DNA of 64,000 nucleotides from Lactococcus formosensis (GCF_018403745.1 NZ_BOVP01000004.1:186001-250000); one strand, 5' to 3'. Shown: positions 45,440-55,744, counted from the stretch's first letter. Notes: generated by a model from the letters alone, not told the origin. Translations and numbers: made by a program.

Positions 45440-45502
45440 CTTATTGTCCTGCCTTTACGGTGCAGGGTAGAAACACTTAGCCATATCCTAAGCATAAATA
45501 AG
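45440..45502 (-). ncRNA. Purine (guanine-type) riboswitch aptamer
   Basis: On the minus strand the aptamer reads TTATTTATGCTTAGGATATG, then GCTAAGTGTTTCTACC, then CTGCACCGTAAAGGCAGG, then ACAATAAG. This matches the three-helix purine aptamer: P1 CTTAT/ATAAG, P2 loop and P3 CCTGC/GCAGG. The base after the last A of P3 is C, which specifies guanine or xanthine. Confidence 0.93.
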
Positions 45503-45519
45503 ATTTTTAATATTGATAC

Positions 45520-45548
45520 AGTATATCGCATTTTATTATTTTTAGCAA
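45520..45548 (-). promoter_or_regulatory. xpt-pbuX promoter
   Basis: Minus strand TTGCTA (45543-45548), a 17-base spacer and TATACT (45520-45525), directly upstream of the riboswitch. Confidence 0.75.
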
Positions 45549-45607
45549 GAAAATATCGAAATAAATAAATTTTTTTCAAATATTCATCAGAATTGTTCGG
45601 AAATTAC

Positions 45608-46324
45608 TTATTTTTTGGCTTCATTCACCAATTGTGAAACTTCTTTTTTAGTTAAGCGGCGGTAACGTCCCGGTACCAATCCATCTAAACTCAAAGGTCC
45701 ATATTGAACACGGCTAAGTTTTTGGACAGGCAAACCAACTGCTGCAAACATTTTCTTAACTTGATGATTTTGTCCTTCGTGGATCGTAAGACTAACAAGT
45801 GAGCTGTTTTTCGCTTTATCTTGTTTCATAATTTCATAACGTGCTGGGCTCACTTTTTTCCCGTCAATAGTCATTCCTAAAGTCAGTGGACGCAAATTTT
45901 CTTTATTAGCTTGGCCTTCAACTTTAGCGATATAAACTTTTTCAACACCATGTCGTGGGTGTGTCATTAAGTTTGTAAACTCTCCATCATTAGTAAGCAA
46001 CAAAAGGCCACTTGTATCCCAGTCCAAACGTCCGACAGGATAAATACGCTCTTTTCCTGAGGGAAGTAAGTCCATAACGGTTTGGCGGCCCTTATCATCG
46101 CTTGAGCTTGAGATATATCCACGTGGCTTGTTCAGCATATAATAAACAGGCTCTTCGTTATAAACAGCTACACCGTTGACCTCGACAATATCTCCTGACT
46201 CTACCTGATAGCCCAGATTTGTCATTGTAACGTTGTTGACAGAAACTTTTCCTGATAGGATAAGCTCTTCTGCCTTACGTCGACTGGCTACACCTGCATG
46301 CGCCAAAAATTTATTGATTCTCAT
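45608..46324 (-). CDS. rluB: 23S rRNA pseudouridine synthase, RluB/RsuA family
   Basis: A 238-residue enzyme with an N-terminal S4 RNA-binding domain (MRINKFLAHAGVASRRKAEE) and catalytic GRLDWDTSGLLLLTNDGE. It overlaps scpB by 14 bases, the conserved xerD-like/scpA/scpB/rluB order. Confidence 0.92.
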   Translation of the reverse strand: MRINKFLAHAGVASRRKAEELILSGKVSVNNVTMTNLGYQVESGDIVEVNGVAVYNEEPVYYMLNKPRGYISSSSDDKGRQTVMDLLPSGKERIYPVGRLDWDTSGLLLLTNDGEFTNLMTHPRHGVEKVYIAKVEGQANKENLRPLTLGMTIDGKKVSPARYEIMKQDKAKNSSLVSLTIHEGQNHQVKKMFAAVGLPVQKLSRVQYGPLSLDGLVPGRYRRLTKKEVSQLVNEAKK

Positions 46325-46889
46325 TTATTTCCTCATTTTCGTTAAATAATACTTGTTTTTCGCCAATAAATTGGCTTTCATCTATTTCAGGTAACTCTGA
46401 CAAGTCATTGATCCCAATATAATCTAAAAAGAATTCTGTCGTTCCATAAAGTCCTGGACGGCCAACAACTTCGAGTGTTCCAGTCTTTTCTACCAAATCA
46501 TAAGCACGTAGCGTTGACAACGTACCACTGGAATTGACACCACGCAATTGATCAATTTCCAAGCGCGTAATCGGCTGTTTGTAAGCAACGATTGAAAGTA
46601 CTTCTAAGGCAGAACGTGAGAGACTCTGATTTAGCGGCGTCTTCGCATAATTTTTGAGAAGTTCTGCAAAACTTTCTTTTGTTGCTAATTTATATTTTCC
46701 AGCAGTTTCAATAATTGTAAGGGCAGATTCTTCATCTGTTTGATATTTTTCGATAAGTCGCTCAATTTGTTGCTCACAAGCAAACTTACTCATGCCAGAG
46801 AGTTCCGATAATTGATTTAACTCCAGACCTTCTTCTCCCGCAACAAAGAGTAACAACTCCACACTAGCTGTCTTATTCAGATTGTTCAT
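46311..46889 (-). CDS. scpB: Condensin subunit ScpB
   Basis: A 192-residue winged-helix protein (LEVLSIVAYKQPITRLEIDQ, RGVNSSGTLSTL). It binds ScpA and Smc to form the chromosome condensin. It overlaps scpA by 17 bases. Confidence 0.95.
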   Translation of the reverse strand: MNNLNKTASVELLLFVAGEEGLELNQLSELSGMSKFACEQQIERLIEKYQTDEESALTIIETAGKYKLATKESFAELLKNYAKTPLNQSLSRSALEVLSIVAYKQPITRLEIDQLRGVNSSGTLSTLRAYDLVEKTGTLEVVGRPGLYGTTEFFLDYIGINDLSELPEIDESQFIGEKQVLFNENEEINENQ

Positions 46890-47613
46890 CTTTCGTCTGT
46901 CCTCTTTCTAATAGAATTTCACCAAAAACTTCTTCTTGCTTAAACGTGACTTGCTGCGTTTTTATGAGCTCTAGCAGAGCCATAAAAGTCGTAAGAAGCT
47001 CTTCTTTCGATGTTTTCTTCGAAAACAAAGAACTAAACTTACACGTCTTTTTCTTTAAAAAGTAACGGGATAACTCCACTATCTTATCGGAAATAGAGAA
47101 TTTTTCTGCCTCTATGGTTGTATTTTCATCAGTGAAGGACTGTTTTTTCAAAGCCAAAACATTGCTAAAGGCCAAAAATAAATCCAGACTGTTATGATCT
47201 TGCAAAAGCACCGCATCTTCACTAATAATTTCCGTTTTTGCCTTGGAATAATGCTGGCTACGTACCTCGTGCATCTGCGCAATATCCTGGGATAGTGCTT
47301 TATATTTTCTATACTCATCGATTTGTGCGAGTAAATCTTGTTCCAACTGTTCAGTATCTTCGATGAATTCTTCTGCAACTGTAGGCAAGAGCCGGCGAGA
47401 CTTTATCAGCATCAGCTGACTCGCCATAACCATATATTCACTGGCAATTTCTAACTCCAATGTTTTCATGGCCTTCAAAAAATTCAAATACTGCTCAATG
47501 ATGGGAACCAAAGGTACCTCAAAAATATCAACCTTATATTGCCCAACCAAGTGCAACAGTAAATCTAAAGGGCCCTCAAAATCATTGATTTTTATCTTTA
47601 TTTCTTCAGTCAT
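46873..47613 (-). CDS. scpA: Condensin kleisin subunit ScpA
   Basis: A 246-residue kleisin. Its N-terminus ([20 protein letters not shown]) binds the Smc neck and its C-terminal winged helix ([20 protein letters not shown]) binds the cap. It starts within the end of the xerD-like gene (4-base overlap). Confidence 0.95.
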   Translation of the reverse strand: MTEEIKIKINDFEGPLDLLLHLVGQYKVDIFEVPLVPIIEQYLNFLKAMKTLELEIASEYMVMASQLMLIKSRRLLPTVAEEFIEDTEQLEQDLLAQIDEYRKYKALSQDIAQMHEVRSQHYSKAKTEIISEDAVLLQDHNSLDLFLAFSNVLALKKQSFTDENTTIEAEKFSISDKIVELSRYFLKKKTCKFSSLFSKKTSKEELLTTFMALLELIKTQQVTFKQEEVFGEILLERGQTKDEQSE

Positions 47614-48320
47614 TTATAGTATTTCTCTAAAGTAGTTGTTGTAGATAGCCCTAGAGCTTCTGCTAATTCGTAGACAGTTTTACCCAGTCGCACTTGTTGT
47701 AAGATGTATTGTTCACGTAATTCTTTTGCTGTTAAATCTGTATATTTTTTTAACTCTAAATATAGAAATTGACGTGATTTGGTAAACAATTCATCGGCAT
47801 TATTTATTCTTTGTGTATAGAGTGCAAACTTATCACGTATCGGTAAGACACGTTTCAAACCGGCCTTCTCAACAGTAAGTATTCGGAATTTCCAGTTGAA
47901 ATTTTCCCAACGTAAATGTTGTATTTCTGAAAAAGTTAAACCAAACTCAAGAATCAAAAATGCTAAAAAATGTCCTGGCGATGTCACTGGTTTATAAACA
48001 GATGACATATTTTTGATCTCAAACTTTTTCTTTACTGCGTTCTTCGGTGCACTCACCTGCTGAATTTTGTGGTATTCTTTCAGTAAATTTTTCTCATAAA
48101 GATAGAGTAGGAACTGATTTGCACTTGATATCTTACGACGTTGTGCTGCCACCGCTAATTTTTTCAAAGATTGCCGGTAAAGCAAGAGCGACTCACGAGA
48201 AATTGTTTTTTTCTCAAAAAACTCTGTAAAATTTCGTAAATCATAAAGATAATTTGATTTGGTATTTTCTGAGAAGTTTTTACTCTCTAAAAAATTAGGA
48301 ATTTCGTTCGATAATATCAT
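47610..48320 (-). CDS. XerD-like tyrosine recombinase-fold protein, probably inactive
   Basis: A protein of about 236 residues beginning at ATG 48318-48320 ([12 protein letters not shown]); longer readings would start inside the CBS gene without ribosome sites. The N-terminal SAM-like domain and the C-terminal catalytic fold are visible. The first catalytic Arg position reads [12 protein letters not shown] instead of GLRxxEL, and the H-x-x-R box is degenerate; the final Tyr (LEKYYK) remains. The streptococcal homologue does not recombine dif. It is grouped with scpA and scpB, so a chromosome-related role is plausible. Confidence 0.78.
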   Translation of the reverse strand: MILSNEIPNFLESKNFSENTKSNYLYDLRNFTEFFEKKTISRESLLLYRQSLKKLAVAAQRRKISSANQFLLYLYEKNLLKEYHKIQQVSAPKNAVKKKFEIKNMSSVYKPVTSPGHFLAFLILEFGLTFSEIQHLRWENFNWKFRILTVEKAGLKRVLPIRDKFALYTQRINNADELFTKSRQFLYLELKKYTDLTAKELREQYILQQVRLGKTVYELAEALGLSTTTTLEKYYK

Positions 48321-48759
48321 ATTTTTTACTAAATTCATGGGCAAAGGCGTTAATGGCCTTAAGGATTTCTTGCCGTGCAATAATCCCAACAAACTCGGTT
48401 CTTTTTACTACTGGCAAGAAAGGCTCTTTAACCAACTTATGTAAGATTTCTTCCAAGGGTGCTGAAGGGGAGACTGTTTCTATCTCGGTGTCCACAATCT
48501 CTGATATAGGTGTATTCATCGATTTTTCATAAAAGAAATCTTCACCCATCTCAAATTCGACAATATCTGCCAGCCCTAAAACGCCGACAAACTCTTTATC
48601 TTTAGTGAGAACAGGAACTCTCGAATATTTATACTGACTGAGCAATAATTTTGCATGAGAAATATTATGTTCGTCACATAAAATAGCTACGTCATCAGCA
48701 TCTTTTATAAAAGTTTCGCTTTGTTCTAAGAAATATTTTTCAATAGCTTTATCAATCAT
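48295..48759 (-). CDS. CBS-domain protein, CbpB-like
   Basis: A 154-residue cytosolic protein made of two CBS motifs (about 15-65 and 75-135: [29 protein letters not shown]). In Firmicutes this family (CbpB/YkuL) binds cyclic-di-AMP. The ATG at 48757-48759 with AGAGGT is preferred over one 19 codons upstream that lies in the phosphodiesterase gene. Confidence 0.78.
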   Translation of the reverse strand: MIDKAIEKYFLEQSETFIKDADDVAILCDEHNISHAKLLLSQYKYSRVPVLTKDKEFVGVLGLADIVEFEMGEDFFYEKSMNTPISEIVDTEIETVSPSAPLEEILHKLVKEPFLPVVKRTEFVGIIARQEILKAINAFAHEFSKKYDIIERNS

Positions 48760-48778
48760 TTTCACTCTACCTCTTTTT

Positions 48779-49288
48779 CTAAAGATCAAAAGTAAATTGT
48801 AGACCTGGAATTTCATGGTGCTCTAAATCGTGATAAGAGACCTTATAGCCCTTCTCTAAAATTGTAACGATGGCATACATTTTTATATTGATATTTCCTC
48901 TAGGTTGACTTACTGAACCCGGATTTATATACAAGGTATTTCCTATCATCTGTGCGACAGGCTGATGGATATGACCAAAAAGTGCAATGTCCGCTTCTTT
49001 TTCTTCTGCAAAGTAAGAATAACGATCAAGACCTAAGCCAACGTAAAACTGGTGGCCATGTGCGATGAGAACTTTCTTTCCCTCAACATCCACCATTTTT
49101 ATATCAGAATAGCCATCATCATAATCACAATTTCCTGCGACTACGTTAATCCCTTGCCATATATCATCATTACTAGGCAACTCAGAATCACCACAATGGA
49201 ACAAAGCTGATGCTGTGCCTTCATATTTGTCTTTGATTCTTTTAATTACGTCACGATCAGTGTGTGAATCACTCATTACAATAAACAT
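48779..49288 (-). CDS. YfcE/MJ0936-type metallophosphodiesterase
   Basis: A 169-residue metallophosphatase with SDSH, HCGDSEL, GNCDYD, IAHGHQ and LFGHIHQP, the five metal-binding motifs. The substrate in vivo is unknown. It lies 35 bases after the racE-rdgB stop and 20 bases before the CBS gene. Confidence 0.86.
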   Translation of the reverse strand: MFIVMSDSHTDRDVIKRIKDKYEGTASALFHCGDSELPSNDDIWQGINVVAGNCDYDDGYSDIKMVDVEGKKVLIAHGHQFYVGLGLDRYSYFAEEKEADIALFGHIHQPVAQMIGNTLYINPGSVSQPRGNINIKMYAIVTILEKGYKVSYHDLEHHEIPGLQFTFDL

Positions 49289-49323
49289 CGAAGACTCCTT
49301 TTAGCTAACACTTACATCGTATT

Positions 49324-50736
49324 TTATTTTTTAATGCGCTCCAGCCATCCTGGAAGATCTGTCATTAATTTTTGTAAAGCTTGACCACGATGCGAAGCTG
49401 TATTTTTTTCTTCAGCACTAAGCTGAGCAGCAGTTCGGTCTGATGTTCCTACTAAAAAGATAGGATCATAACCGAAACCATTTTCTCCTTGCGGCGTAAG
49501 GCCAATACGACCTTGCCAGTCTGCTTCGACCACTAAACTTTCCTGGCCGGGATAAGCAGCAACTAATGTCGTATGGAAATGCGCCGTCCGACGTTCTGGC
49601 GTGATCGCTGTCGAGGCTAGCTCATGGAGAAGTTTTGCAATATTTTCCTCATCTGTTGGATCAGGTCCAGCAAAACGATGGCTCCAGACACCAGGCAAAC
49701 CTCCTAAAACATCCACACATAAGCCAGAATCATCACCGATGACCACTTCACCAGTAATCTCAGCAATTTGTTCTGCTTTGAGACGTGCATTTTCTTCAAA
49801 AGTCATGCCAGTTTCAGCAATATCTGGTAACTCAGGATAGTCTTTAAGATTTTTAATTTTATAACCGAACTCTTTAAATAAACGTTTAAATTCCGCAGTT
49901 TTCCCATCATTTCGAGTAGCGATGAGCAATGTTTTTTCTGCAGATAGCTCTGTATGTTGCGCAGTGATTTTTCCTGAGCCCAGCCATCTGTCCGCAATGG
50001 ATTGAAAATCTTCTGCCCTACCTGTTGTATAAAAACGGTGATGGAGACTTTGGCGCTCTTCGCCATTTATATCAAAATAGTTGAGCAAAACGGTAATATC
50101 ACGTACAGTTTCAGAACCACTGTCAATAAGCTGAACATCTGGTCCCATTTCTTTTTGAATGAGTTTGCGCAAAAGAGGATAATGTGTACATCCTAAAATC
50201 AAAGTATCCACTTTGCCAACCATTGTTTTTAGAGCTTCAGCTACTATTTCTTTAGCCTCTTCCGAATCTGCACCGTTCGATTCAACCAATGGTACAAACT
50301 CTGGGCAAGCTAAACTCCTCACATCAACGCTTGATGATTTGAGTTGAATAACTTTACGGTATTGATCAGAATTGACTGTTGCTTGTGTCGCAATTACGCC
50401 GACTTTCTTGTTGATTGTTTTTTGAATCGCACTTGAAGCTCCTGGTAAAATTACGCCTATAACCGGTATATCAAGAGCAGCTCTTACTTCTTCTATTGCA
50501 ACTGCTGTTGCTGTGTTGCAGGCAAAAACAATCATCTTTACGTTTTTAGAAAGCAAAAAATTGACCATATCCCAAGTGAAAGCAGTAATCTGCTCATTTG
50601 AGCGTGGCCCGTAAGGCGCACGTTGCGTATCACCGATATAGACAATTTCTTCGTTTGGTAACTGACGGAGAATCTCGCGAACAACGGTCAAGCCTCCAAC
50701 TCCTGAATCTAGTAAGCCAATAGGTCTGTTGTCCAT
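49324..50736 (-). CDS. Fusion of glutamate racemase and XTP/dITP diphosphatase
   Basis: A 470-residue bifunctional protein. Residues 1-265 are glutamate racemase, providing D-Glu for peptidoglycan ([15 protein letters not shown], catalytic Cys in FACNTATA and LGCTHYPLL). Residues 275-470 are the HAM1/RdgB house-cleaning pyrophosphatase ([32 protein letters not shown]). The ATG at 50734-50736 follows GGAGG. The fusion is known from streptococci and lactococci. Confidence 0.93.
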   Translation of the reverse strand: MDNRPIGLLDSGVGGLTVVREILRQLPNEEIVYIGDTQRAPYGPRSNEQITAFTWDMVNFLLSKNVKMIVFACNTATAVAIEEVRAALDIPVIGVILPGASSAIQKTINKKVGVIATQATVNSDQYRKVIQLKSSSVDVRSLACPEFVPLVESNGADSEEAKEIVAEALKTMVGKVDTLILGCTHYPLLRKLIQKEMGPDVQLIDSGSETVRDITVLLNYFDINGEERQSLHHRFYTTGRAEDFQSIADRWLGSGKITAQHTELSAEKTLLIATRNDGKTAEFKRLFKEFGYKIKNLKDYPELPDIAETGMTFEENARLKAEQIAEITGEVVIGDDSGLCVDVLGGLPGVWSHRFAGPDPTDEENIAKLLHELASTAITPERRTAHFHTTLVAAYPGQESLVVEADWQGRIGLTPQGENGFGYDPIFLVGTSDRTAAQLSAEEKNTASHRGQALQKLMTDLPGWLERIKK

Positions 50737-50763
50737 AAATACCTCCAAAATTTACTTTTTATC

Positions 50764-51003
50764 TTATTTTTTCTTAGTGTCTGCTTGTTTAGCTGCACTA
50801 CGAATTTGACGAAGTACTTGTTGTACTTGTGCTTCAGATGGTTTGCGTCCCATTGAACCCATCATCATACGTACTGCATCTTCATTCAATGGTGGGTTAT
50901 CCATCAAGAGCTTTTTAGTTTGTTTTTGTGTAAACCAAGCGCCCCCAGCAAAGCCAGCAATGGCAAAGACAATCATAAGTAAAATTGCAACAAATAAATT
51001 CAT
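50764..51003 (-). CDS. YneF/UPF0154 family membrane protein
   Basis: A 79-residue protein with one N-terminal transmembrane helix (about 4-24) and the motif MMGSMGRKPSEAQVQQVLRQ. Function unknown. It lies 27 bases upstream of the racE-rdgB start and is probably co-transcribed. Confidence 0.9.
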   Translation of the reverse strand: MNLFVAILLMIVFAIAGFAGGAWFTQKQTKKLLMDNPPLNEDAVRMMMGSMGRKPSEAQVQQVLRQIRSAAKQADTKKK

Positions 51004-51123
51004 TAATACTCTCCTACAAGAAAGCTATAAAATCGCTTTCGTAATTTTTACTCCTTATTATATCAAATTTAGACACATTTGTCAGCTGCAGATTTTCTCT
51101 TTATTTTTTGAGACTTTTATTTA

Positions 51124-52146
51124 TTATTCAACGGTATAGATCCAACCTTCTGGGGCTTCTTTATCGCCAAATTGGATACCCACAAGTTCATCGTATAAAC
51201 GTTGAGTTACTGGTCCAACTTCTGTTTCTGAATAGAAAACGTGATGTTTATCCTGATCATCAATGGCACCAATCGGTGAAATTACCGCAGCTGTACCACA
51301 AGCACCTGCTTCGACAAAATCATCTAATTGATCAACAAAAACATCCCCTTCAATAGCTTTCATTCCTAAACGTTCTTCCGCCAACTGCAACAAAGAATAT
51401 TTTGTGATAGAAGGTAAAATTGAAGGGCTTAACGGCGTAATAAATTCGTTATTTTTGGTAATCCCAAAGAAGTTTGCTGCACCGACTTCTTCAATCTTAG
51501 TGTGCGTCGCTGGATCAAGATAAATCACATCAGAATAGCCGGCTTCATGTGCTTTTTGACCTGGTTCAATCGAAGCGGCGTAATTCCCCCCAACCTTTGC
51601 CGCGCCTGTACCATGTGGTGCAGCACGGTCGTAATCTCGTGATACAAGAAAATTAGTCGGCATAAGCCCACCTTTAAAATAAGAACCTACGGGAACCGCA
51701 AAAATCGTAAAGATATATTCATCGGCTGGCTTTACTCCAACAAGGCCACCAACACCAATTAATAACGGACGGAGATAAAGTGTAGCACCAGTACCGTAAG
51801 GTGGAACAAAGTCTTCGTTTGCCTTGACGACTTGTTTTACAGCATCAATAAACTTCTCTGTTGGTACTTCTGCCATACGCAAGCGACGTGCTGTAGCTTG
51901 CAACCGCTCAGCGTTACGATCAGGACGGAAAAGATTAATCTTGCCAGATTTTGTACGGTAAGCTTTCAGCCCTTCAAAGCCTTGCTGACCATAATGAAGC
52001 GCTGGCGAGCCTTCAGAAAGATGCAACGTTGCATCTCCTGTGAGTCCCCCTTCATCCCATTTTCCGTCTTTAAAATGTGAAATGTAGCGATAAGGCAACT
52101 CTCTGTATTCAAAACCTAAATTTTCCCAATCTAATTCAACTGTCAT
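51124..52146 (-). CDS. ilvE: Branched-chain amino-acid aminotransferase
   Basis: A 340-residue fold-type IV PLP enzyme (BcaT) for Leu, Ile and Val, also important in flavour formation in lactococci. PLP Lys is in GTGAAKVGGNYAAS, and GYSDVIYLDPATHTKIEEVG and GDVFVDQLDDFVEAG follow. It is monocistronic and divergent from mscS. Confidence 0.94.
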   Translation of the reverse strand: MTVELDWENLGFEYRELPYRYISHFKDGKWDEGGLTGDATLHLSEGSPALHYGQQGFEGLKAYRTKSGKINLFRPDRNAERLQATARRLRMAEVPTEKFIDAVKQVVKANEDFVPPYGTGATLYLRPLLIGVGGLVGVKPADEYIFTIFAVPVGSYFKGGLMPTNFLVSRDYDRAAPHGTGAAKVGGNYAASIEPGQKAHEAGYSDVIYLDPATHTKIEEVGAANFFGITKNNEFITPLSPSILPSITKYSLLQLAEERLGMKAIEGDVFVDQLDDFVEAGACGTAAVISPIGAIDDQDKHHVFYSETEVGPVTQRLYDELVGIQFGDKEAPEGWIYTVE

Positions 52147-52221
52147 GCTTTTTCATCCCCCGTTTTTGTTGACATTCTTCTTCCATAAAGCCAAACTTTA
52201 TGGTATTTGTTATAATTAATT

Positions 52222-52267
52222 ATTATAAGCTATTTTGAATGTGATTTCAACATAAATTCAGAAAATT
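52222..52267 (-). promoter_or_regulatory. ilvE promoter with CodY-box-like sequence
   Basis: Minus strand TTGAAA (52245-52250), a 17-base spacer and TATAAT (52222-52227). Next to the -35, TAAATTCAGAAAATT (52253-52267) matches the CodY consensus at 12 of 15 bases. In L. lactis the bcaT gene is CodY-controlled; the site here is inferred. Confidence 0.6.
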
Positions 52268-52284
52268 ATAGAAATGGAAATAAA

Positions 52285-53031
52285 ATGAATATTCTTAGAA
52301 TAAACTTTCAAGAACTCGGACAACTCTTATTGGATAAATTAATTTACGTCTTTTTAATCAGCCTTTTGTTTTTTATTTTATATCGGATTAGCAACCGTAT
52401 CGTACAAACTCTTTTCAAAAACTACAGCAAACGGTCTTGGGCAGATGCTTCTCGGATAATGACCTTAGCACGCTTAACAAAAAGTGGTTTGACTTATCTG
52501 ACCGCCTTTCTCTGGATTTACACTATCCTCTCAATTCTTGGTGTTCCTGTAGGAAGCGTGCTTGCAGGTGCCGGTATTCTCGGTGTCGCTCTTGGCTTTG
52601 CGGGGCGTGATCTGGTTGCGGACATCATCAATGGTTTCTTCATCATCGTTGAACATCAAATCAACGTAGGAGACTGGATTCGCTTTGAAAACTTAAACAT
52701 CGAGGGAGAAGTCACAGCTGTAGGTATTCGCTCTATCACATTAATTTCTGATGATGGTGCCACTGTCTTCATCCCTAACCGTAATATCGAATCCTTGAAA
52801 AACTTTTCTTACAAAGACCGGACAATGAATCTAGATATCCCTGTCACATCCGAAAACTTAGAAACAATGAAAGAAAAAATAATCCAAGTCAACACTGAAT
52901 ATCCGCAAGTCGTCTATAATGGTATTATTACTCGGGACGAGAGCATCTTCCTCCGCAGCCGCTTAACAGCAGGTTTGGATGAAATAAATGGCTTACGGAT
53001 GGAAATCATGAATAAATATTATACAAAATAA
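52285..53031 (+). CDS. mscS: Small-conductance mechanosensitive channel
   Basis: A 248-residue MscS-family channel with two or three N-terminal membrane segments (about 15-35 and 65-100), pore-lining AGILGVALGFAGRDLVADIING, and a C-terminal beta domain (VGDWIRFENLNIEGEVT). It protects against hypo-osmotic shock. Confidence 0.9.
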   Translation: MNILRINFQELGQLLLDKLIYVFLISLLFFILYRISNRIVQTLFKNYSKRSWADASRIMTLARLTKSGLTYLTAFLWIYTILSILGVPVGSVLAGAGILGVALGFAGRDLVADIINGFFIIVEHQINVGDWIRFENLNIEGEVTAVGIRSITLISDDGATVFIPNRNIESLKNFSYKDRTMNLDIPVTSENLETMKEKIIQVNTEYPQVVYNGIITRDESIFLRSRLTAGLDEINGLRMEIMNKYYTK

Positions 53032-53057
53032 GCAGATCATCAGGATCTGCTTATTTT
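53025..53057. terminator. Bidirectional terminator
   Basis: A perfect 14-base stem (53025-53038 with 53044-53057) around a 5-base loop, shared by mscS and rnhB; it contains their ends. Confidence 0.88.
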
Positions 53058-53812
53058 TCTACCATTGATTTGATAGGCTCGTAAGATTTGCGATGAATCG
53101 CTGTGATACCGCAGTTTTTCAGCCCTTCCAAATGCTTGGCTGTACCATAACCAGCATTATGCTCAAAGTCGTAATGTGGATACTCCTGCGCATACTGTGC
53201 CATTATCCTATCACGTGTTACTTTAGCGACGATACTTGCTGCTGCGATACTCGACGACTTAGCATCCCCTTTAATAATACTCACCTGAGGAATGTTAACA
53301 TCCAGCTCCATCGCATCTATCAAAAGGCACTCTGGCTGTATTTCTAGCTTTTCTACAGCTTGGAGCATTGCAAGCTTAGTCGCCTGATATATGTTCACTC
53401 GGTCAATGGTTTCATTATCAACAAGGCCAATACCTATAGCGAGCGCTTTTTCTTGGATTTCCTCAAAAATAGCTTCATGCTTAGATTTAGGGATTTTCTT
53501 ACTGTCGTTGAGACCTTTAATTTTACAATTTTTTGGCAAAATCACAGCTGCAGTCACAACTGGACCTGCTAATGGACCACGCCCAACCTCATCTATACCT
53601 GCAATAAAATCCAAACCTTGCGCATATGCTTGGCGCTCAAAGTTCAGCATCATTTCTAAACGTTCATCTTCAGCTTGTTCGGCTAAGATTTCTTTTTTAC
53701 GACGTTTAATAGCTGCTTGGACACCTGTACGAGTATCTTCAAGAAAAACGTCTACTTCTTTTAGTGTATTTAAAGCCTTCAGTTGCTCTTTTATTTCTTT
53801 AATCGTTGACAT
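53051..53812 (-). CDS. rnhB: Ribonuclease HII
   Basis: An RNase of about 253 residues that removes single ribonucleotides and RNA in RNA-DNA hybrids. It has [16 protein letters not shown] (catalytic D-E), LLIDAMEL and [21 protein letters not shown]. It overlaps rbgA by 14 bases, the usual Firmicutes pair. Confidence 0.93.
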   Translation of the reverse strand: MSTIKEIKEQLKALNTLKEVDVFLEDTRTGVQAAIKRRKKEILAEQAEDERLEMMLNFERQAYAQGLDFIAGIDEVGRGPLAGPVVTAAVILPKNCKIKGLNDSKKIPKSKHEAIFEEIQEKALAIGIGLVDNETIDRVNIYQATKLAMLQAVEKLEIQPECLLIDAMELDVNIPQVSIIKGDAKSSSIAAASIVAKVTRDRIMAQYAQEYPHYDFEHNAGYGTAKHLEGLKNCGITAIHRKSYEPIKSMVEK

Positions 53813-54656
53813 TGTCACTCACTTTATCCAAGCAATATTCACCCATTCTACCATCACGCACATCTTTAACAAACATTTGATAAAAACGGTCGTAATCGTC
53901 ACGGAAGCCAAAACGTTTGGTCAATTCCATGATGAGGTCTGGTATTTCTAACTCTAAGTCTGCCTCTTTCATACGCAAACGCTTCATGGTTGCTTCTTGA
54001 TAGTTTTCAAGAAAATATTGCAAACCGAAAATCGTCACATCATCCATCGGTAAAAGTTGATCCTTGATCGCACCTGTTAATGCTAATTTCAATCCAACTT
54101 GATCATCTTCAAATTTTGGCCAAAGTATCCCTGGGGTATCAAGAATTTCCAACTCTTTATTAGTCCGCAACCATTGTTGCCCCTTAGTTACACCGGGTTT
54201 ATTTCCTGTAACGGCTACTTTTTTCCCTGCAAGACGGTTCATCAATGTTGATTTCCCCGCATTAGGAATACCGACAATCATCGTACGTAAAGAACTATTC
54301 TGGATACCACGCTCTGCATTACGCGCAAGCTTATCCGCCATCAAAGTTTTTGCAGCCACCGTCAAGCGTTTCGCAGTATGTGCTTCTTTCGAATTGATAG
54401 CTAGAGCGATGATACCTTGTTTTTCAAAAAAGTCGACCCAAGATTTCACGGCATTTCTATCCGCCAAGTCTGCCTTATTTAAAGCGATAAGACGTGGCTT
54501 GTCCCCGATGATTTTATCCAACATTGGGTTACGTGAACTGATCGGTAAACGTGCATCTACTAACTCGATTACAAAATCAACATATTTTAAATTTTCTTGA
54601 ACTTGACGACGGGCCTTGGACATGTGTCCCGGGAACCACTGAATTGCTACACCCAT
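53799..54656 (-). CDS. rbgA: Ribosome biogenesis GTPase RbgA/YlqF
   Basis: A 285-residue circularly permuted GTPase in which G4 (NKADL) comes before G1 (GIPNAGKST) and G3 (DTPGILW). It helps the last steps of 50S assembly. Its leader carries a perfect hairpin next to the ribosome site. Confidence 0.93.
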   Translation of the reverse strand: MGVAIQWFPGHMSKARRQVQENLKYVDFVIELVDARLPISSRNPMLDKIIGDKPRLIALNKADLADRNAVKSWVDFFEKQGIIALAINSKEAHTAKRLTVAAKTLMADKLARNAERGIQNSSLRTMIVGIPNAGKSTLMNRLAGKKVAVTGNKPGVTKGQQWLRTNKELEILDTPGILWPKFEDDQVGLKLALTGAIKDQLLPMDDVTIFGLQYFLENYQEATMKRLRMKEADLELEIPDLIMELTKRFGFRDDYDRFYQMFVKDVRDGRMGEYCLDKVSDNVND

Positions 54657-54667
54657 TTTTAAACCTT

Positions 54668-54687
54668 GCTGTAACTGGGGTTACAGC
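54668..54687 (-). promoter_or_regulatory. Hairpin at the rbgA ribosome site
   Basis: GCTGTAAC (54668-54675) and GTTACAGC (54680-54687) form an 8-base perfect stem with a 4-base loop. On the minus strand it ends directly before AAGG and the rbgA ATG. It could modulate translation; it has no T tail. Confidence 0.45.
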
Positions 54688-54789
54688 CTTTCATTTTATT
54701 TTTTAGTGATGAAAATAAGTACAAACTACATCTAGAGATGTCCTTATCTCTATTTTACTTGAATCTGCTCTCTATGTTTTTTATTAGAT

Positions 54790-54822
54790 AAAAAAGCCTT
54801 GTAGAGCATATCATACTAGGCT
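54790..54822 (-). terminator. Terminator after decayed small genes
   Basis: AGCCT/AGGCT with an inner GTA/TAC (54795-54822), followed by TTTTTTA on the minus strand, 120 bases after the DUF5960-like remnant. Confidence 0.5.
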
Positions 54823-54942
54823 ATTCTATCATTTTTTGAGATTCTGCGCTAATATGTAGCCGTTTGAATTTGTGGTCTATTTTATTGTTTTGGAATTCTT
54901 TCTCATAAAAACATGAATTTATGCCTTTTTATGACCCAAACT

Positions 54943-55184
54943 TTATCTATCCATTGTAATAGTGATAACTAAAAAATTCTTTTTCTTGTCCTTAAACTCT
55001 GCTTTTATTTGTTCATATATTTTTTCATGGGTCGATTTTTTCAAAATAAATGTACCATATTTACGAGCACTCAACACGATATAATATTCTAACAGAGTCG
55101 CATGATAAACCTTCTATCGTATTCAATAAAAAAATGAGTATCTTCCTCTTTCAATTTATTTAACTCGATAGGAAAATCTGTCAT
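54943..55184 (-). pseudogene. Frameshifted DUF5960-like gene
   Basis: The first frame (ATG at 55182-55184) gives MTDFPIELNKLKEEDTHFF then IEYDRRF. The second frame continues with HATLLEYYIVLSARKYGTF and LKKSTHEKIYEQIKAEF, then LVITITMDR and stop. The join needs a one- or two-base change at TTTATCATG. Together the parts resemble DUF5960, small cytosolic proteins of streptococci and lactococci. The gene is broken unless recoded. Confidence 0.68.
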
Positions 55185-55384
55185 CTATTTTTCCCACGTA
55201 TAATCACAATTAAGCCAAGAAGAAATCCGAGTAAATGTCTAAAGTATTCTCTGGGAAATTGGCTCTGATTCCCGCTGAAATAAAGGTAGGATTCCCCGAA
55301 AACACCAATGCCTAAAAAGATAAAAGCAGCAATCAAAATAGCAAACCAAACTTTACCGACTCGTAATCTTGATACTGCTTGACT
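55181..55384 (-). pseudogene. Membrane protein remnant without a start codon
   Basis: An open frame with a stop (TAA) just upstream and no ATG/GTG start encodes VGKVWFAILIAAFIFLGIGV, then GESYLYFSGNQSQF, a second hydrophobic stretch HLLGFLLGLIVIIRGKNR and stop. Its stop overlaps the ATG of the DUF5960-like remnant (ATGA), so the two were once coupled. It looks like the rear part of a small two-helix membrane protein. Confidence 0.5.
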
Positions 55385-55419
55385 TTATATAAGAAACAAT
55401 TGCTCTTTTTCTATATCAA

Positions 55420-55455
55420 AAAAGCTGAAACAATATAAACATTGCTTCAACTTTT
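55420..55455. terminator. Terminator after the LapA-like gene
   Basis: A 15-base stem with two mismatches (55420-55434 with 55441-55455), with T-rich sequence on the minus strand. It lies just after the stop of the small membrane protein gene. Confidence 0.55.
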
Positions 55456-55464
55456 TAGTCAGAT

Positions 55465-55671
55465 TTATTTTCTCCCACGCATCACATACCCACACACAAA
55501 GCCAATCAAGCCTACAGCGATAATGCCATAGAACATAGGAATATCAATGTTAAAGAAAAGCATGTTAACACGAACAGGTGAGAAATTAAGAACCGCAAAA
55601 ATTACGATGAGCAAAAGAATCAAGAGAACTAAGATTCTTTTTGGTGTAAAAAAACTTTTTACTTTTTCCAT
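55465..55671 (-). CDS. LapA/DUF1049-like small membrane protein
   Basis: A 68-residue protein with two transmembrane helices (about 12-30 and 43-63) around NFSPVRVNMLFFNIDIPM. This matches the LapA/DUF1049 fold. Function in Gram-positives is unknown. It is separate from the ATPase gene upstream. Confidence 0.75.
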   Translation of the reverse strand: MEKVKSFFTPKRILVLLILLLIVIFAVLNFSPVRVNMLFFNIDIPMFYGIIAVGLIGFVCGYVMRGRK

Positions 55672-55744
55672 GTGTATACTTCCTTCCAGGGATTACTATA
55701 TTGTTATTTTAGCATATTATAGTTACACATCTCAAAAGTTCTCC

